A stretch of 64,000 nt of DNA from Gemmatimonadota bacterium (GCA_016712265.1 JADJRJ010000031.1:62001-126000), one strand, 5' to 3'; positions 33,200 to 42,415 are shown, counted from the stretch's first letter. Notes: a model not told the origin generated them from the sequence alone. Numbers and translations: made by a program.

Positions 33200-36085
33200 C
33201 TTTCGCACCGCGGACTCGCCCAGCACGGCAGTGATCGCCCGCCCCAGATCCTCTCGCTGGAACGGCTTGGCCAGCGCCGCCTGAAATCCCGCATCACGGA
33301 AGGCGGACATCGTCGGGTCATCCGCGTATCCACTCGCCACGATGGCCCGAGCATTTGGGTCGATGGCGAGAATCTCCGCCATTGCCTGCCGGCCACCCAT
33401 GCCGCCGGGAATCGTCAGGTCCATGATCAGCAGGTCAAAGGGCATGCCCTGCGACAGGCGTTCTGCGTAGCGTGAAACGGCTTCGGCGCCGTCCGAGCAC
33501 TCCTGCACGGCGTACCCCCAGTCCGCCAGCATGCGTTGGAGGACGCGACGGACCATCGGTTCGTCGTCGAGGACCAGGATGGTGCCCGCGCCGTCCGGCT
33601 GCTCCGAGGGAGCTGGTGGCGCGACCACTGCCCAGTCCACGCCCGCCGGAAACCAGGCACTGAACGTCGTTCCGGCGCCTTCGCGCGATGTCACGCGCAG
33701 CGTGCCGCCGTGCTGACGGCAGATGGAGTAGGCGGTCGCGAGCCCGAGTCCGTTGCCGCCGGCTTTGGTCGTGAAATACGGATCAAAGACTCGATGCAGC
33801 ACAGTATCCGGAATGCCGGGGCCATCGTCCTCCACGTCGATGCGAACAAACTGCGCACTGTCTGACGCCCCTTCCGGCTCCAGTGTCCCGGCATGGTTCG
33901 ACGCCCGCACCCGCACGTGGCCACGCCCGTCGGTGGCCTCGATCGCGTTGAGCACCAGGTTGGCGATCACCTGGCTGAATTGTCCGGCGTCGACACTTGC
34001 AGCCCAGAGTCCCTCAGGGATCTTCAGGTCCACGGCGGCCTTCACGCCCGCCTCGGCCAGCGCGACGGCGCCTGGCAACAGCTGTGCGATGCTCGTGGCT
34101 CGGCGCACGGGCTGTCCGCCCCGCGCGAAGGTGAGCAATTGTCGCGTGAGGCGGCTGGCACCCAGTGTCGCCAGTTCTGCCTGTCCGAGCAACTCGTTCC
34201 GTTGTTCGTCCGCGGCATTCCTGGCCAACGACACGTTGCCGAGGATCGCCATCAGGGCATTGTTGAAGTCGTGGGCGATCCCACCGGCGAGCACCCCCAG
34301 GGATTGGATGCGGTCCTCGCGCTCGCGTGCTTCGTCCTGACGGTGACGGTCGGAGGTATCGCGCACCGTGACCAGGAGGGAGGTCCGGCCGTCGAGTGCG
34401 ACTTCGCTGCCGCGCACCTCCGTCCAGCACGTCTGCCCGGTTGCGTCGGTCCACCGGTCATCGAAGGCCATGGACCCGTCTCGCGGCGCATCCAGCAGGC
34501 GTGCGAGCGCGAGCCGGATGGGCTCGGCGGCGATGTCCGCCAGCGGCAGGGCTCGCACATCTGCCGCGAGATCAAGCAGCGATCGTGTGGGGCCGTTGAG
34601 GTCGATGACCGTTCGGCGCTCCCGATCCACGAGGAGGGTCGGAATGGTCGAGGACTGGAAGAGCGTGCGGTATCGCGCCTCGGATTCTGCGTGCGCGCGG
34701 CGCGCACGCCGCTTCGTCGCGTGCAGGACGCCGACCAGCATGAGGCTGCCGGCGAGCAGGGCGCTTGCGATCGACAGGCTGATCAGCCATCGGCGGCGAG
34801 ACTCGGCCAGCTGTCGAACCTGCGTGAGGTCGCGTTCCCGCTCGCGCGTCCTGTACTGTGCCTCCATCTCCGCAATGCGCTGGTGACTCGCGCTGTCGAG
34901 GAGGGCTTGCTGCCGTTCGTGGAAGAGCCTAAACGTCGCGTACGCCCCGGCGCTATCGCCGGCGGCTGCCTTCGCTTGCGCGAGCAGCCCGAGCTGTTCG
35001 GCTTCGTCTATCCGGTTCTGGATCTCGCCCGCGAGCGCAATCGAGCGCTCGAAGAGTGGGATCGCGCTGCGCGGGTCGCCGGTTCGCATCCGCACCTTGG
35101 CGATCGCACCGATCGATCGCACCATCCCATCCTTGTCACCGATTTGTTCCCGCAGGGCGAGCGACTGCGTGAAGTAGTCGAGCGCGCGCGCCGGTTGGCC
35201 CAGATCTTCATAGGCACCGCCGATGTTGATCAGCTCCTTGGCCTCACCATAGGGGTTTCCCGCTTCGCGATCCATCGCCAGCACCCTCGTCAGGTACGGC
35301 AGCGCTTCCGCGGGCCTTTCCTCCTCGAGGAGGGCGAGCCCGATATTGTTCAGGGTGTTGGCGAGGTTGGATTGGGGGCCAAGTCGCTCGTGAATCGCGA
35401 GTGCCCGGCGCAACGCGTCGAGTCCCTCGGCCGTTCGCTCGAGATCGAGGTATATGAGGCCGATGTTGTTGTGCGATCGGGCGGCAGCGATTTCGTTCCC
35501 GAGTGAGTCGGAGATCCGCAGCGCCGCCAGGTACCCCTGGAGCCCGCGCTCGAGGTCGCCCATGGCGTGATGGATGGCCCCAACCAGAGACACTGCCCGG
35601 ATCCACGTATCGGTGGCCCCTCCCGTGGCCAGGAGGTTGCGGGCACGTTCAGCGTGCACGAGCGCGGAGTCGTACCGTGCCATGCGCCATTCCACGGTGG
35701 CCGTCTGGTACATCGCCGCGCCCAGCGACGCGGCGCGTCCTGATGGGCGCGCGACCGCCTCCGCACGCTGCGCTTCGGCGAGGGCGTCCGGAAAATTGCC
35801 CTTGACCTCGAGGGCGTGGCTGCGCGAGGCGCGGATGCGGGCTTCCCACTCGACGGACGGGTGGGTGGCCAACAGCAGCAGTGCTTCGTTGGTGATGGCG
35901 AGCACGGTATCCGCTTCCTCACGGCGCTGCTCAGCGAGGTTCGCGAGCAGGGGGATGCGGGCGGCGCCCTGGGCGGCAGCCAGTCGGCGCGAAACTGACA
36001 GGTCGGCGGACGCCTGGTTCGCCGACGGTTGCGCCGTTCCGGTGACCAGGCCAACGAAGTTGAGCAACAGCCAGATGTGGCGCAC
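33194..36085 (-). CDS. TPR-containing hybrid sensor histidine kinase
   Basis: A 963-residue signalling protein: signal peptide/first TM (VRHIWLLLNFVGLVTG), a periplasmic tetratricopeptide-repeat region (about 60-380, e.g. ARSHNNIGLIYLDLERTAEGLDAL), a coiled coil (about 385-430), a TM helix near residue 440, a PAS domain (about 465-580), HisKA with the phosphorylated His near 605 in GGIAHDFNNALMA, an HATPase domain with GNGLGLATA near 778, and a C-terminal receiver domain with phospho-acceptor Asp near 889 in LIMDLTIPGG. The HDFNN class autophosphorylates and passes phosphate to its receiver (known). I chose GTG 36085 at the signal peptide. No response-regulator gene is adjacent. Confidence 0.9.
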   Translation of the reverse strand: MRHIWLLLNFVGLVTGTAQPSANQASADLSVSRRLAAAQGAARIPLLANLAEQRREEADTVLAITNEALLLLATHPSVEWEARIRASRSHALEVKGNFPDALAEAQRAEAVARPSGRAASLGAAMYQTATVEWRMARYDSALVHAERARNLLATGGATDTWIRAVSLVGAIHHAMGDLERGLQGYLAALRISDSLGNEIAAARSHNNIGLIYLDLERTAEGLDALRRALAIHERLGPQSNLANTLNNIGLALLEEERPAEALPYLTRVLAMDREAGNPYGEAKELINIGGAYEDLGQPARALDYFTQSLALREQIGDKDGMVRSIGAIAKVRMRTGDPRSAIPLFERSIALAGEIQNRIDEAEQLGLLAQAKAAAGDSAGAYATFRLFHERQQALLDSASHQRIAEMEAQYRTRERERDLTQVRQLAESRRRWLISLSIASALLAGSLMLVGVLHATKRRARRAHAESEARYRTLFQSSTIPTLLVDRERRTVIDLNGPTRSLLDLAADVRALPLADIAAEPIRLALARLLDAPRDGSMAFDDRWTDATGQTCWTEVRGSEVALDGRTSLLVTVRDTSDRHRQDEAREREDRIQSLGVLAGGIAHDFNNALMAILGNVSLARNAADEQRNELLGQAELATLGASRLTRQLLTFARGGQPVRRATSIAQLLPGAVALAEAGVKAAVDLKIPEGLWAASVDAGQFSQVIANLVLNAIEATDGRGHVRVRASNHAGTLEPEGASDSAQFVRIDVEDDGPGIPDTVLHRVFDPYFTTKAGGNGLGLATAYSICRQHGGTLRVTSREGAGTTFSAWFPAGVDWAVVAPPAPSEQPDGAGTILVLDDEPMVRRVLQRMLADWGYAVQECSDGAEAVSRYAERLSQGMPFDLLIMDLTIPGGMGGRQAMAEILAIDPNARAIVASGYADDPTMSAFRDAGFQAALAKPFQREDLGRAITAVLGESAVRKG

Positions 36086-36358
36086 AGACCGACTCCGCGT
36101 GACAGGGTACAAACAGCTCCCTGACCAGGATTGGTCGCACGCGCCTGCCTGTCGAGGTGGGCTAGGGTTCCTTACGGCCCGGGACAGGCGGTGTCGACGC
36201 CCGATTCTACCGGTTGGCCAACCGCGGGAGAAGGGGTGTACATCCCTCCCATCTTGGCGCACTCCAATGACTGGGCGCGCCGCTTGAAAGCCGTCGTCGA
36301 CACCACGCGGCGATCGAAAAACGCCAGTTCCGATTGAAGGGGCCCGTTAGCTTGCTGC
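36086..36358 (+). other. Spacer between hybrid kinase and DEAD-box gene
   Basis: 273 bp between divergent starts. No convincing gene, RNA or hairpin. The last 18 bases hold the GGCCCGTTAGCTT element of the helicase gene. Confidence 0.5.
36341..36353 (+). promoter_or_regulatory. Start-proximal TAGCTT element of the DEAD-box gene
   Basis: GGCCCGTTAGCTT ends 5 nt before ATG 36359, exactly as in front of the sco gene (20869-20881, minus strand). Possible extended -10 box with a leaderless transcript; no clear -35 box. Confidence 0.45.
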
Positions 36359-37996
36359 ATGAAGAAAACCACACCGACGCCCGCAGCGACCTCCTTCGAG
36401 ACCCTCAACCTTGATGCGAGGCTCTTGGAGGCGCTCGCCACGCTCGGCTACGAGGAACCGACCGAGATTCAGGCTCAGGCGATCCCGATCCTGCTCGAGG
36501 GCCGTGACCTGATCGGGCAGGCAGCGACCGGGACCGGCAAGACCGCGGCGTTTGCCCTGCCGCTCATCCAGCGGCTGTCGGGTACCACGCGACCGCCCGG
36601 TGCACCCGGCGCGCTGATCCTCGTTCCTACGCGGGAGTTGGCGATGCAGGTGGCGGAGGCGGTACATCGGTATGGCAAGGCGCTGGGGGTTTCGGCCCTT
36701 CCGATCTATGGCGGCGCGGCCATGGACGGCCAGCTGCGGGCCCTCAAGCGGGGCGTGGACGTGGTCGTGGCCACCCCGGGCCGCGCGCTGGACCACATTC
36801 AGCGCAAGTCGCTCAAGCTGTCAGCGTTAGGCACCGTGGTGCTGGACGAGGCCGACGAGATGATGGACATGGGGTTCGCCGAGGACCTCGAGGCGATCCT
36901 CTCGGCCACGCCGGCCGAGCGCCAGACCGTGCTCTTCTCGGCCACGATGGCGCCGCGCATCGCGTCGTTGGCCTCGCGGTACCTGCGGGACGCGGCCCGG
37001 GTGACGATCGCGCATGCGCCGTCCAACATGGACCAGGCGCCGCGCGTCCGGCAGGAAGCGTACATCGTGGCGCGGGCGCACAAGGTCGCCGCCTTGAGCC
37101 GCGTGCTGGACGTGGAGCAGCCGACGTCAGCGATGGTCTTCTGCCGCACGCGCACCGAGGTGGACGAACTCACCGAAGTGCTGGGTGCGCGCGGGTTGCG
37201 TGCCTCGTCCCTGCACGGGGGCCATAACCAGCAGCAGCGCGATCGGGTGATGGCGGCGTTCCGGTCCAAGGCGACCGACCTCCTCATCGCCACCGACGTG
37301 GCTGCGCGCGGGCTCGACGTGAAGCACGTGAGCCATGTGATCAACTACGACGTGCCGGCGGCGGCGGAGAGTTACGTCCACCGCATTGGCCGCACGGGGC
37401 GGGCGGGACGGGAAGGGGTGGCGATCACCTTCGCCGAGCCGCGCGAACATCGGCAGCTGCGGATCATCGAGGCGGAAACGCGCCAGAAGATCGTGATCAA
37501 GGCCGTGCCAACGGTCGCTGACCTGCGCGCGTTGCGCATGGAAGCGCTCCAGGCCAGCCTGCGGGAGGCGATTGTCGCGGCGAAGTTCGAGGGCTCGCGT
37601 CCTGTCGTGGAGCACCTGGCCGAGGAGTTCGACATCATGGACGTGGCCGCGGCCGCGGTGCAGATGATTGCCTCGCGCTACGGGGACGACACCGCCGAGG
37701 AGATCCCGGATCCCAAGGCACCGAAAGCATCCAAGGTGCGCGCCAACGCGCCGGGGCCGCGCGAGCGGCTGTTCATCGGCGGGGGTCGCAAGCTCAAGAT
37801 CCGTCCCGGGGACATTGTCGGGGCCATTGTGACGCATACCTCGCTCGAGGCGCGGCAGCTGGGGTCCATCGTGATCCTGGACCGGCACTCGCTGATCGAC
37901 GTGCCGGCCGATGCGGCCGAGGGGGTGGTTGCCGCCCTCACGCGCGCGGGGATCAAGGGGAAGAAGCTGGCGATCCGGCGCGACGTGAAGAAATAG
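36359..37996 (+). CDS. DEAD-box RNA helicase with DbpA-type RNA-binding domain
   Basis: A 545-residue ATP-dependent RNA helicase. All motifs are readable: Q motif (YEEPTEIQAQAIPILL), motif I ATGTGKT, PTRELAMQV, TPGR, motif II DEAD (VVLDEADEMMDMGF), SATMAPR, and HRIGRTGRAGREG. Residues about 460-545 form a DbpA RNA-binding domain (RLFIGGGRKLKIRPGDIVGAI), which targets structured RNA; in DbpA it is rRNA helix 92 and in CsdA-like helicases other RNAs (known). A role in ribosome assembly or cold adaptation is likely. ATG 36359 is 5 nt after a TAGCTT element. Between the helicase core and this domain is a linker (about 390-460) containing DTAEEIPDPKAPKAS. Confidence 0.92.
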   Translation: MKKTTPTPAATSFETLNLDARLLEALATLGYEEPTEIQAQAIPILLEGRDLIGQAATGTGKTAAFALPLIQRLSGTTRPPGAPGALILVPTRELAMQVAEAVHRYGKALGVSALPIYGGAAMDGQLRALKRGVDVVVATPGRALDHIQRKSLKLSALGTVVLDEADEMMDMGFAEDLEAILSATPAERQTVLFSATMAPRIASLASRYLRDAARVTIAHAPSNMDQAPRVRQEAYIVARAHKVAALSRVLDVEQPTSAMVFCRTRTEVDELTEVLGARGLRASSLHGGHNQQQRDRVMAAFRSKATDLLIATDVAARGLDVKHVSHVINYDVPAAAESYVHRIGRTGRAGREGVAITFAEPREHRQLRIIEAETRQKIVIKAVPTVADLRALRMEALQASLREAIVAAKFEGSRPVVEHLAEEFDIMDVAAAAVQMIASRYGDDTAEEIPDPKAPKASKVRANAPGPRERLFIGGGRKLKIRPGDIVGAIVTHTSLEARQLGSIVILDRHSLIDVPADAAEGVVAALTRAGIKGKKLAIRRDVKK

Positions 37997-38010
37997 GCGC
38001 CCGGCACGTG

Positions 38011-38988
38011 TCAGGCACCGGCTAGCACCAGTGTCTCGACGACCGCCGTGTGATTTCTCGAACGCGCCCACGCGAGTGGTGTCGCCCAGTCGGCGCCCGC
38101 GGCACGCACGCTGGCGCCGCGCTCCAGGAGCAGTGCGACCACGTCCTCCCGGCCCTGCCGCGCCGCCAGGCCGAGGGGAGTGGAGCGGAATTCGTCGTCG
38201 ATCCGGTCCGTGGCGGCCCCGTGGTCCAGCAACAATCGCACTTTCTCCACGGTGCCCTTGAAGCACAGGTCGTGCAGCAGGGTCACGTTGCGCCAGGTGT
38301 GGTGGTTCGGGTCCATGCCGTTCGCCAGCAGGTGGGCAGCCATGTCGAGATGCTTGACGTAGTACTCCTTTGGCCACTTGGACATGGTGGGCACCGAGGC
38401 GCCATACCGCAGCAGGAGGTCGACCATCTGCCGATCGTTGGCGTTGGCAGGCGCGGAGAGGACGCCTTCGCCCCAGAAGAGGTCGGGGTCGGTGGCCAGA
38501 AACGGTCGGTCGCGGAGAAACGCCTCGACAGCCGCGTAGTCACCGCGGTCGACCGCGTCCTGGAATGCCCGCTGGTCCTCATTGTGGCCGCGCTCGATGC
38601 GTGCGGTGTCGCCCTTCGGGCGGAGCAGCGCCGGGTCCGCGAGGCTGGTCGTGAGGAACGCCTCGATCGCGTGCAGTCCGCGATCGTGCGCCACCGTCGG
38701 CAATGACTCGAGGAACGGGTGGGTGCGGTACGCGGGATCGATGCCGCCGCGCTGCACCAGGAATTGCACCACCTCAAGGTGCCCCTCGCGCACGGCAAGG
38801 TGCAGCGGCGAGGTGTAGTCGTACTGACAGGTCGCGAGTGCAGGGCAGTGATCGACGAGCCGACGGACGCGCGCGAGGTCGCCGTCGTGGCCGGCGACCA
38901 AGGTCTCCCACACGTCGGTGGTCGTCGAGGTCACACCATCGTGCAGCAAGATCGGTCGCGCGACACTCAGCTCCAACGGCTGTCGCAT
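38011..38988 (-). CDS. Ankyrin-repeat protein
   Basis: A 325-residue protein made of ankyrin repeats, with YTSPLHLAVREGHLEVVQFLV, NVTLLHDLCFKGTVEKVRLLLDHGA, STPLGLAARQGREDVVALLLERGA and ATPLAWARSRNHTAVVETLV. Degenerate repeats fill the middle. No signal peptide, so probably cytosolic. Such proteins mediate protein binding; the partner is unknown. ATG 38988 is chosen because the upstream extension lies in the gap after the FAH-like gene, 13 nt away. It converges on the helicase gene with a 14-nt gap. Confidence 0.82.
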   Translation of the reverse strand: MRQPLELSVARPILLHDGVTSTTTDVWETLVAGHDGDLARVRRLVDHCPALATCQYDYTSPLHLAVREGHLEVVQFLVQRGGIDPAYRTHPFLESLPTVAHDRGLHAIEAFLTTSLADPALLRPKGDTARIERGHNEDQRAFQDAVDRGDYAAVEAFLRDRPFLATDPDLFWGEGVLSAPANANDRQMVDLLLRYGASVPTMSKWPKEYYVKHLDMAAHLLANGMDPNHHTWRNVTLLHDLCFKGTVEKVRLLLDHGAATDRIDDEFRSTPLGLAARQGREDVVALLLERGASVRAAGADWATPLAWARSRNHTAVVETLVLAGA

Positions 38989-39001
38989 CGATGACCTGTG
39001 G

Positions 39002-39817
39002 CTACTTCCCCTGCACCACGGGGTTGCGGAGGATGCCGACTCCTTCCAGCTCCACCTCGACAATGTCACCCGGCTTCATCGCCTTCGTGGAGCCCGGGGT
39101 GCCGGAGTAGATCACGTCACCCGGCATCAGGGTGACGTACTGCGAGATGTAGCTGACGATCTCGCTGACATTGAAGATCAGGTCCTTCGTGCGCTGCGAC
39201 TGCACGACCTCGCCGTTGAGGCGGGTCTGGAGCAGGAGGTCGTCGTAGTTGAGCCCCGTGACAATCCACGGGCCTAACGGTCCGAAGGTGTCGCTGGCCT
39301 TGGCACGGAACCACTGCAGGTCCTTCTGCTGCCAGTCCCGTTCGCTCACGTCGTTGCCGACCGTGACGCCGAAGACGTATGACTTGGCGTCTTCCTTCGA
39401 GACCTTCGACGCCTTCTTGCCAATGACGAGCACCATCTCGCCCTCGAAATGCAGGTTCTTCGCGTCGGGGGGTGAGACGATGTTCTCGCCGTGGGCGATG
39501 ATCGAGGTGGGGTACTTGGCGAAGAGGCCGGGGTAGGCGGCCGCCGGGCGCTCGCCCAGGTGGGATTTGTAGTTGAGGCCCACCGCGATGACCTTCACCG
39601 GGTCGACCGGGGGGAGGAGCTTCACCGCCGACAGCTTGACGCTGCGGCCGGTTGGGCGCGGGTTGTTGAACAGGTCGCCGCGCAACTCGCGGATGTTTTC
39701 CCCGTCGATGCTCCCCAGGGTGGGTTGGCCGTTCTGCAGATAGCGGACGTAGCGGACCGTCTGGGCCGGCAGGGCGGTGGCGACAGCGAGGAGGGCAAGC
39801 AGCGTGATCGGGCGCAT
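39002..39817 (-). CDS. Exported fumarylacetoacetate hydrolase (FAH) family protein
   Basis: A 271-residue FAH-fold enzyme with metal-binding Glu residues in HFEGEMVLVIGK, Asp in GVTVGNDVSERDWQ, and GTPGSTKAMKPGD and VELEGVG motifs at the end. FAH enzymes act on oxo-acids, for example by C-C cleavage or decarboxylation, and are normally cytoplasmic. Here the N-terminus (MRPITLLALLAVATALPAQ) is a clean signal peptide, so the enzyme is predicted to be exported. It precedes the ankyrin gene by 13 nt. The substrate is unknown. Confidence 0.85.
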   Translation of the reverse strand: MRPITLLALLAVATALPAQTVRYVRYLQNGQPTLGSIDGENIRELRGDLFNNPRPTGRSVKLSAVKLLPPVDPVKVIAVGLNYKSHLGERPAAAYPGLFAKYPTSIIAHGENIVSPPDAKNLHFEGEMVLVIGKKASKVSKEDAKSYVFGVTVGNDVSERDWQQKDLQWFRAKASDTFGPLGPWIVTGLNYDDLLLQTRLNGEVVQSQRTKDLIFNVSEIVSYISQYVTLMPGDVIYSGTPGSTKAMKPGDIVEVELEGVGILRNPVVQGK

Positions 39818-39875
39818 GGCGATCCGGAACGTGAGCAGGAAATGCTACCCGCCGGACGCGATCCGGGAAGGAGCC

Positions 39876-40337
39876 TCAGCGCGATTCCTTGCGATACAGC
39901 CAGATGCAGAGCGCAGCCGCCGGGAGCTCGAAGGCGAGCAGCTTCCACATGAAGGGGTCGAGTGGCCCGTCGAGGACGTGTCCGGCGAGTCGCGTGAGAC
40001 CGAACCCGCCGAGGGCGAGGGCAGCGGCGTAGAGTCCCGGCGCATGCCAGGCGGGGCGATGGGCACAGGCGGCGAGGAAGAGGCCAAAGGCGAGGTCGAA
40101 CCCTCCGTAGGTGGCGCGGAGGTCGGTCCGGGCCATGGCGGTCGGCAGGACGATACCGACGGACTCGGCCCAAGAGACGGGGACGGCGATGAATCCCACG
40201 CCGATGACGACGAAGATGAGGCCGGTGATGCCTAACGTGAAGCGCGCGGGCAAGGGAGAGGGGGCTGGTTGGTGGTGACTGGTGGCCGTGGAGCTGGAGC
40301 TGGGGGCTTGCGCGAGGAGCGGCAGAGGCACAACCAT
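39876..40337 (-). CDS. Small four-TM membrane protein (DUF4345-like)
   Basis: A 153-residue membrane protein with about four TM helices (ITGLIFVVIGVGFIAVPVSW; FDLAFGLFLAACAH; LYAAALALGGFGLTRLAG; WKLLAFELPAAALCIWLYR). ATYGGFDLAFGLFL and the spacing resemble DUF4345 proteins of unknown function. The start ATG 40337 lies 3 bp from the heptamer array; the first 30 residues are low-complexity, so a later start is possible. The reading frame continues through the array upstream, which I treat as non-coding. Confidence 0.62.
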   Translation of the reverse strand: MVVPLPLLAQAPSSSSTATSHHQPAPSPLPARFTLGITGLIFVVIGVGFIAVPVSWAESVGIVLPTAMARTDLRATYGGFDLAFGLFLAACAHRPAWHAPGLYAAALALGGFGLTRLAGHVLDGPLDPFMWKLLAFELPAAALCIWLYRKESR

Positions 40338-40340
40338 CGG

Positions 40341-40447
40341 TGCCGTCTGCCGTCTGCCGTCTGCCGTCTGCCGTCTGCCGTCTGCCGTCTGCCGTCTGCC
40401 GTCTGCCGTCTGCCGTCTGCCGTCTGCCGTCTGCCGTCTGCCGTCTG
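40341..40447 (+). repeat. Heptamer tandem array, about 15 copies of TGCCGTC
   Basis: 107 bp of perfect 7-bp repeat (15 units plus 2 bases) in the divergent gap between the DUF4345-like gene and argJ. Related short heptamer runs lie at 30461, 42454 and 60671. Copy number probably varies by slippage. Confidence 0.9.
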
Positions 40448-40481
40448 TATTTGCGTTCGCCGCCACCCCGACCGACTTCAC

Positions 40482-41654
40482 GTGCTCTTCCACACCCCAT
40501 CCCGCTTTCCCCGCGGCTTTCGCTGCGCGAGCCGAAATGTAGGGCTCAAGCCGTCGGACAAGGACCTGGCGGCGTTCGTCTCCGACGTGGATGCGGCAGC
40601 GGCGGCCGTCTTCACCCGAAACCACTTCCCGGGTGCGCCTGTCATCCTGGGCCGCGAGGTCGTTCGTGGTGGGGTGCTGCGCGCCATCGTGGCGAATTCC
40701 AAGTGTTCGAACGTGGCGACCGGGGACGAAGGCGTTGCCAACGCACGGCGGATGGCGGTGGCCGGGGCGGCGGAGTTTGATACGACGCCCGATCTCGTCC
40801 TCGTTAGCTCGACCGGCGTCATTGGGGTACCGCTTCCCATCGAAAAGATCGAACTCGGGATCGTCGGGATGGCTGCGGAGCTGCAGGACGATCCCCTCGT
40901 CGGTGCGACCGGGATCATGACGACCGATTCCCATCCCAAGACGATCTCCTGCGCGGTCCCCGGGTCCGAGGCGACGATCACCTGGGTGGCCAAGGGCGCC
41001 GGGATGATCGAGCCGAACATGGCCACCATGCTCGTCTACATCTTCACCGATGCGCGATTCACGGCGGCGGAGCTCGATGAGATGTTGCGCGAGGCGGTGC
41101 GCGACTCGTTCAACATGCTCTCGGTGGATACGGACACGAGCACGTCGGACACCTGTGTGATCATGGCCAACGGGCTCGCTGGCCACGCGCCACGCGCGGG
41201 GTTTTCGGCGGCGCTCACGCAGGGATGCATCAGGATGTCGGAGATCATTGCCCGGGACGGTGAAGGGGCGACGCGGATGCTGCGCGTGAGCGTGCGTGGC
41301 GCGCTGGACGAAGGCGAGGCACGTTTCGTCGCCAAGGCGATCAACAACTCGCCGCTGATCAAGACGATGGTGCACGGCGCCGATCCCAACGTGGGCCGCA
41401 TCCTGATGGCGATCGGCAAGTGCTTCGACTGCACGATCGTTCCCGACCAGACCGATGCGTGGGTCAACGGGTTCCAGGTGGTGCAGGGCGGACGACGCCT
41501 GCCCTTCGATGATGCGGTCGTCCGCCAGTCGCTTTCGGCGGACGAAGTGCACATCGAGGTCGCGTTAGGCGTGGGAGAGGGGCAGGCGATGGCGTTCGGG
41601 TGCGACCTGACGAAGGGGTACGTGGAGGAGAATGCGGCGTACTACAGCTCCTGA
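40482..41654 (+). CDS. argJ: Bifunctional ornithine acetyltransferase/N-acetylglutamate synthase
   Basis: A 390-residue ArgJ, which moves acetyl from N-acetylornithine to glutamate and may also acetylate glutamate from acetyl-CoA in arginine synthesis (known). The autocleavage site KGAGMIEPNMATMLVYI is intact; the nucleophile Thr182 becomes the N-terminus of the beta subunit. DPNVGRILMAIGK and KINNSPL-type segments (AINNSPLIKTMVHG) are conserved. The ends GCDLTKGYVEENAAYYSS match the family. No ATG is available; GTG 40482 gives the expected N-terminus FPRGFRCASRNVGLKPSDKDLA. It starts 35 bp after the heptamer array. Other arg genes are not in the window. Confidence 0.9.
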   Translation: MLFHTPSRFPRGFRCASRNVGLKPSDKDLAAFVSDVDAAAAAVFTRNHFPGAPVILGREVVRGGVLRAIVANSKCSNVATGDEGVANARRMAVAGAAEFDTTPDLVLVSSTGVIGVPLPIEKIELGIVGMAAELQDDPLVGATGIMTTDSHPKTISCAVPGSEATITWVAKGAGMIEPNMATMLVYIFTDARFTAAELDEMLREAVRDSFNMLSVDTDTSTSDTCVIMANGLAGHAPRAGFSAALTQGCIRMSEIIARDGEGATRMLRVSVRGALDEGEARFVAKAINNSPLIKTMVHGADPNVGRILMAIGKCFDCTIVPDQTDAWVNGFQVVQGGRRLPFDDAVVRQSLSADEVHIEVALGVGEGQAMAFGCDLTKGYVEENAAYYSS

Positions 41655-41690
41655 TCCGGGGGGCGCTGCGCCGGGCGGTCAACTGCCAGG

Positions 41691-41727
41691 GCGCGGCACG
41701 AGCAGCACGGGAGGCATTCGGGAGCAC
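41691..41727 (+). repeat. GCACGAG nonamer repeat, locus C
   Basis: A short run of GCACGAG/GCACGGG units between argJ and the hydrolase gene; degenerate copy of the family at 16441, 30538 and 60731. Confidence 0.45.
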
Positions 41728-41740
41728 ATTCACCCAGGCG

Positions 41741-42415
41741 ATGAATACACGCGAGACCACGGTCGACTATCCGGGTGGGACGGTGACGGCGCTCCTGGAT
41801 GCGCCGGCATCCCCAACGATGGTGTACGTCCTTGCGCACGGCGCCGGGGCCGGGAAGCACCACGCCTTCCTCGCCGACTTCGCCGCGCAACTCGTCGCGC
41901 GGGATGTCGCGGTGTTGCGGTACAACTTTCCGTACATGGATGCCGGCCGGAATCGCGTCGATCCGGTGGAGGTCACCAGCGCCGTTGTGCGCGCCGCGGT
42001 CGGTCGCGCGCAGGAGTTGGTCCCCGGCGTGCCGTGCATTGCGGGTGGCAAGTCGTTTGGTGGGCGCATGACCAGCGAGGCACAGTCCCGCGATCCCCTG
42101 CCCGAGGTCGTTGGCCTCGCTTTCCTCGGGTTCCCCCTCCATCCGCCCGACAAACCGGGGATCACGCGCGCCGAGCACCTGGGGAAGGTCCGCATCCCCT
42201 TGTTGTTCCTCCAGGGGGATCGCGATGAGTTCGCGCGGCTGGAGCTCCTCCAGCCCGTGGTCGCCACCCTGCCGACATCCACGTTGTCGTTGATCCCTGA
42301 CGGGGACCACTCGTTCAAGGTGCGCAAGAAGCTCACGGGCATGGGTGCGACGGAGGTGATGAACACACTCGCGGCCAGGTGGTGTGAGTGGGCCGAGGCC
42401 ATACAAACCGGATAG
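41741..42415 (+). CDS. Alpha/beta hydrolase (KANL3/Tex30-like)
   Basis: A 224-residue cytosolic hydrolase of the KANL3/Tex30 type. The oxyanion region VLAHGAGAGKHHAFL, the nucleophile Ser in GGKSFGGRM, the acid in FLQGDRDEF, and the catalytic His in PDGDHSFKV are present. ATG 41741 begins at the usual N-terminus; the upstream frame runs through a repeat and is rejected. The substrate is unknown. It lies 86 nt after argJ. Confidence 0.82.
   Translation: MNTRETTVDYPGGTVTALLDAPASPTMVYVLAHGAGAGKHHAFLADFAAQLVARDVAVLRYNFPYMDAGRNRVDPVEVTSAVVRAAVGRAQELVPGVPCIAGGKSFGGRMTSEAQSRDPLPEVVGLAFLGFPLHPPDKPGITRAEHLGKVRIPLLFLQGDRDEFARLELLQPVVATLPTSTLSLIPDGDHSFKVRKKLTGMGATEVMNTLAARWCEWAEAIQTG

Noticed and set aside
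40341..40447. Possible CRISPR array
   Set aside because: The repeat unit is 7 bp with no spacers and there are no cas genes; it is a simple tandem repeat.
39876..41552. Long minus-strand frame of 558 codons through the heptamer array
   Set aside because: Its upstream part lies antisense to argJ and reads the array as a simple repeat peptide; only the 153-residue end looks real.
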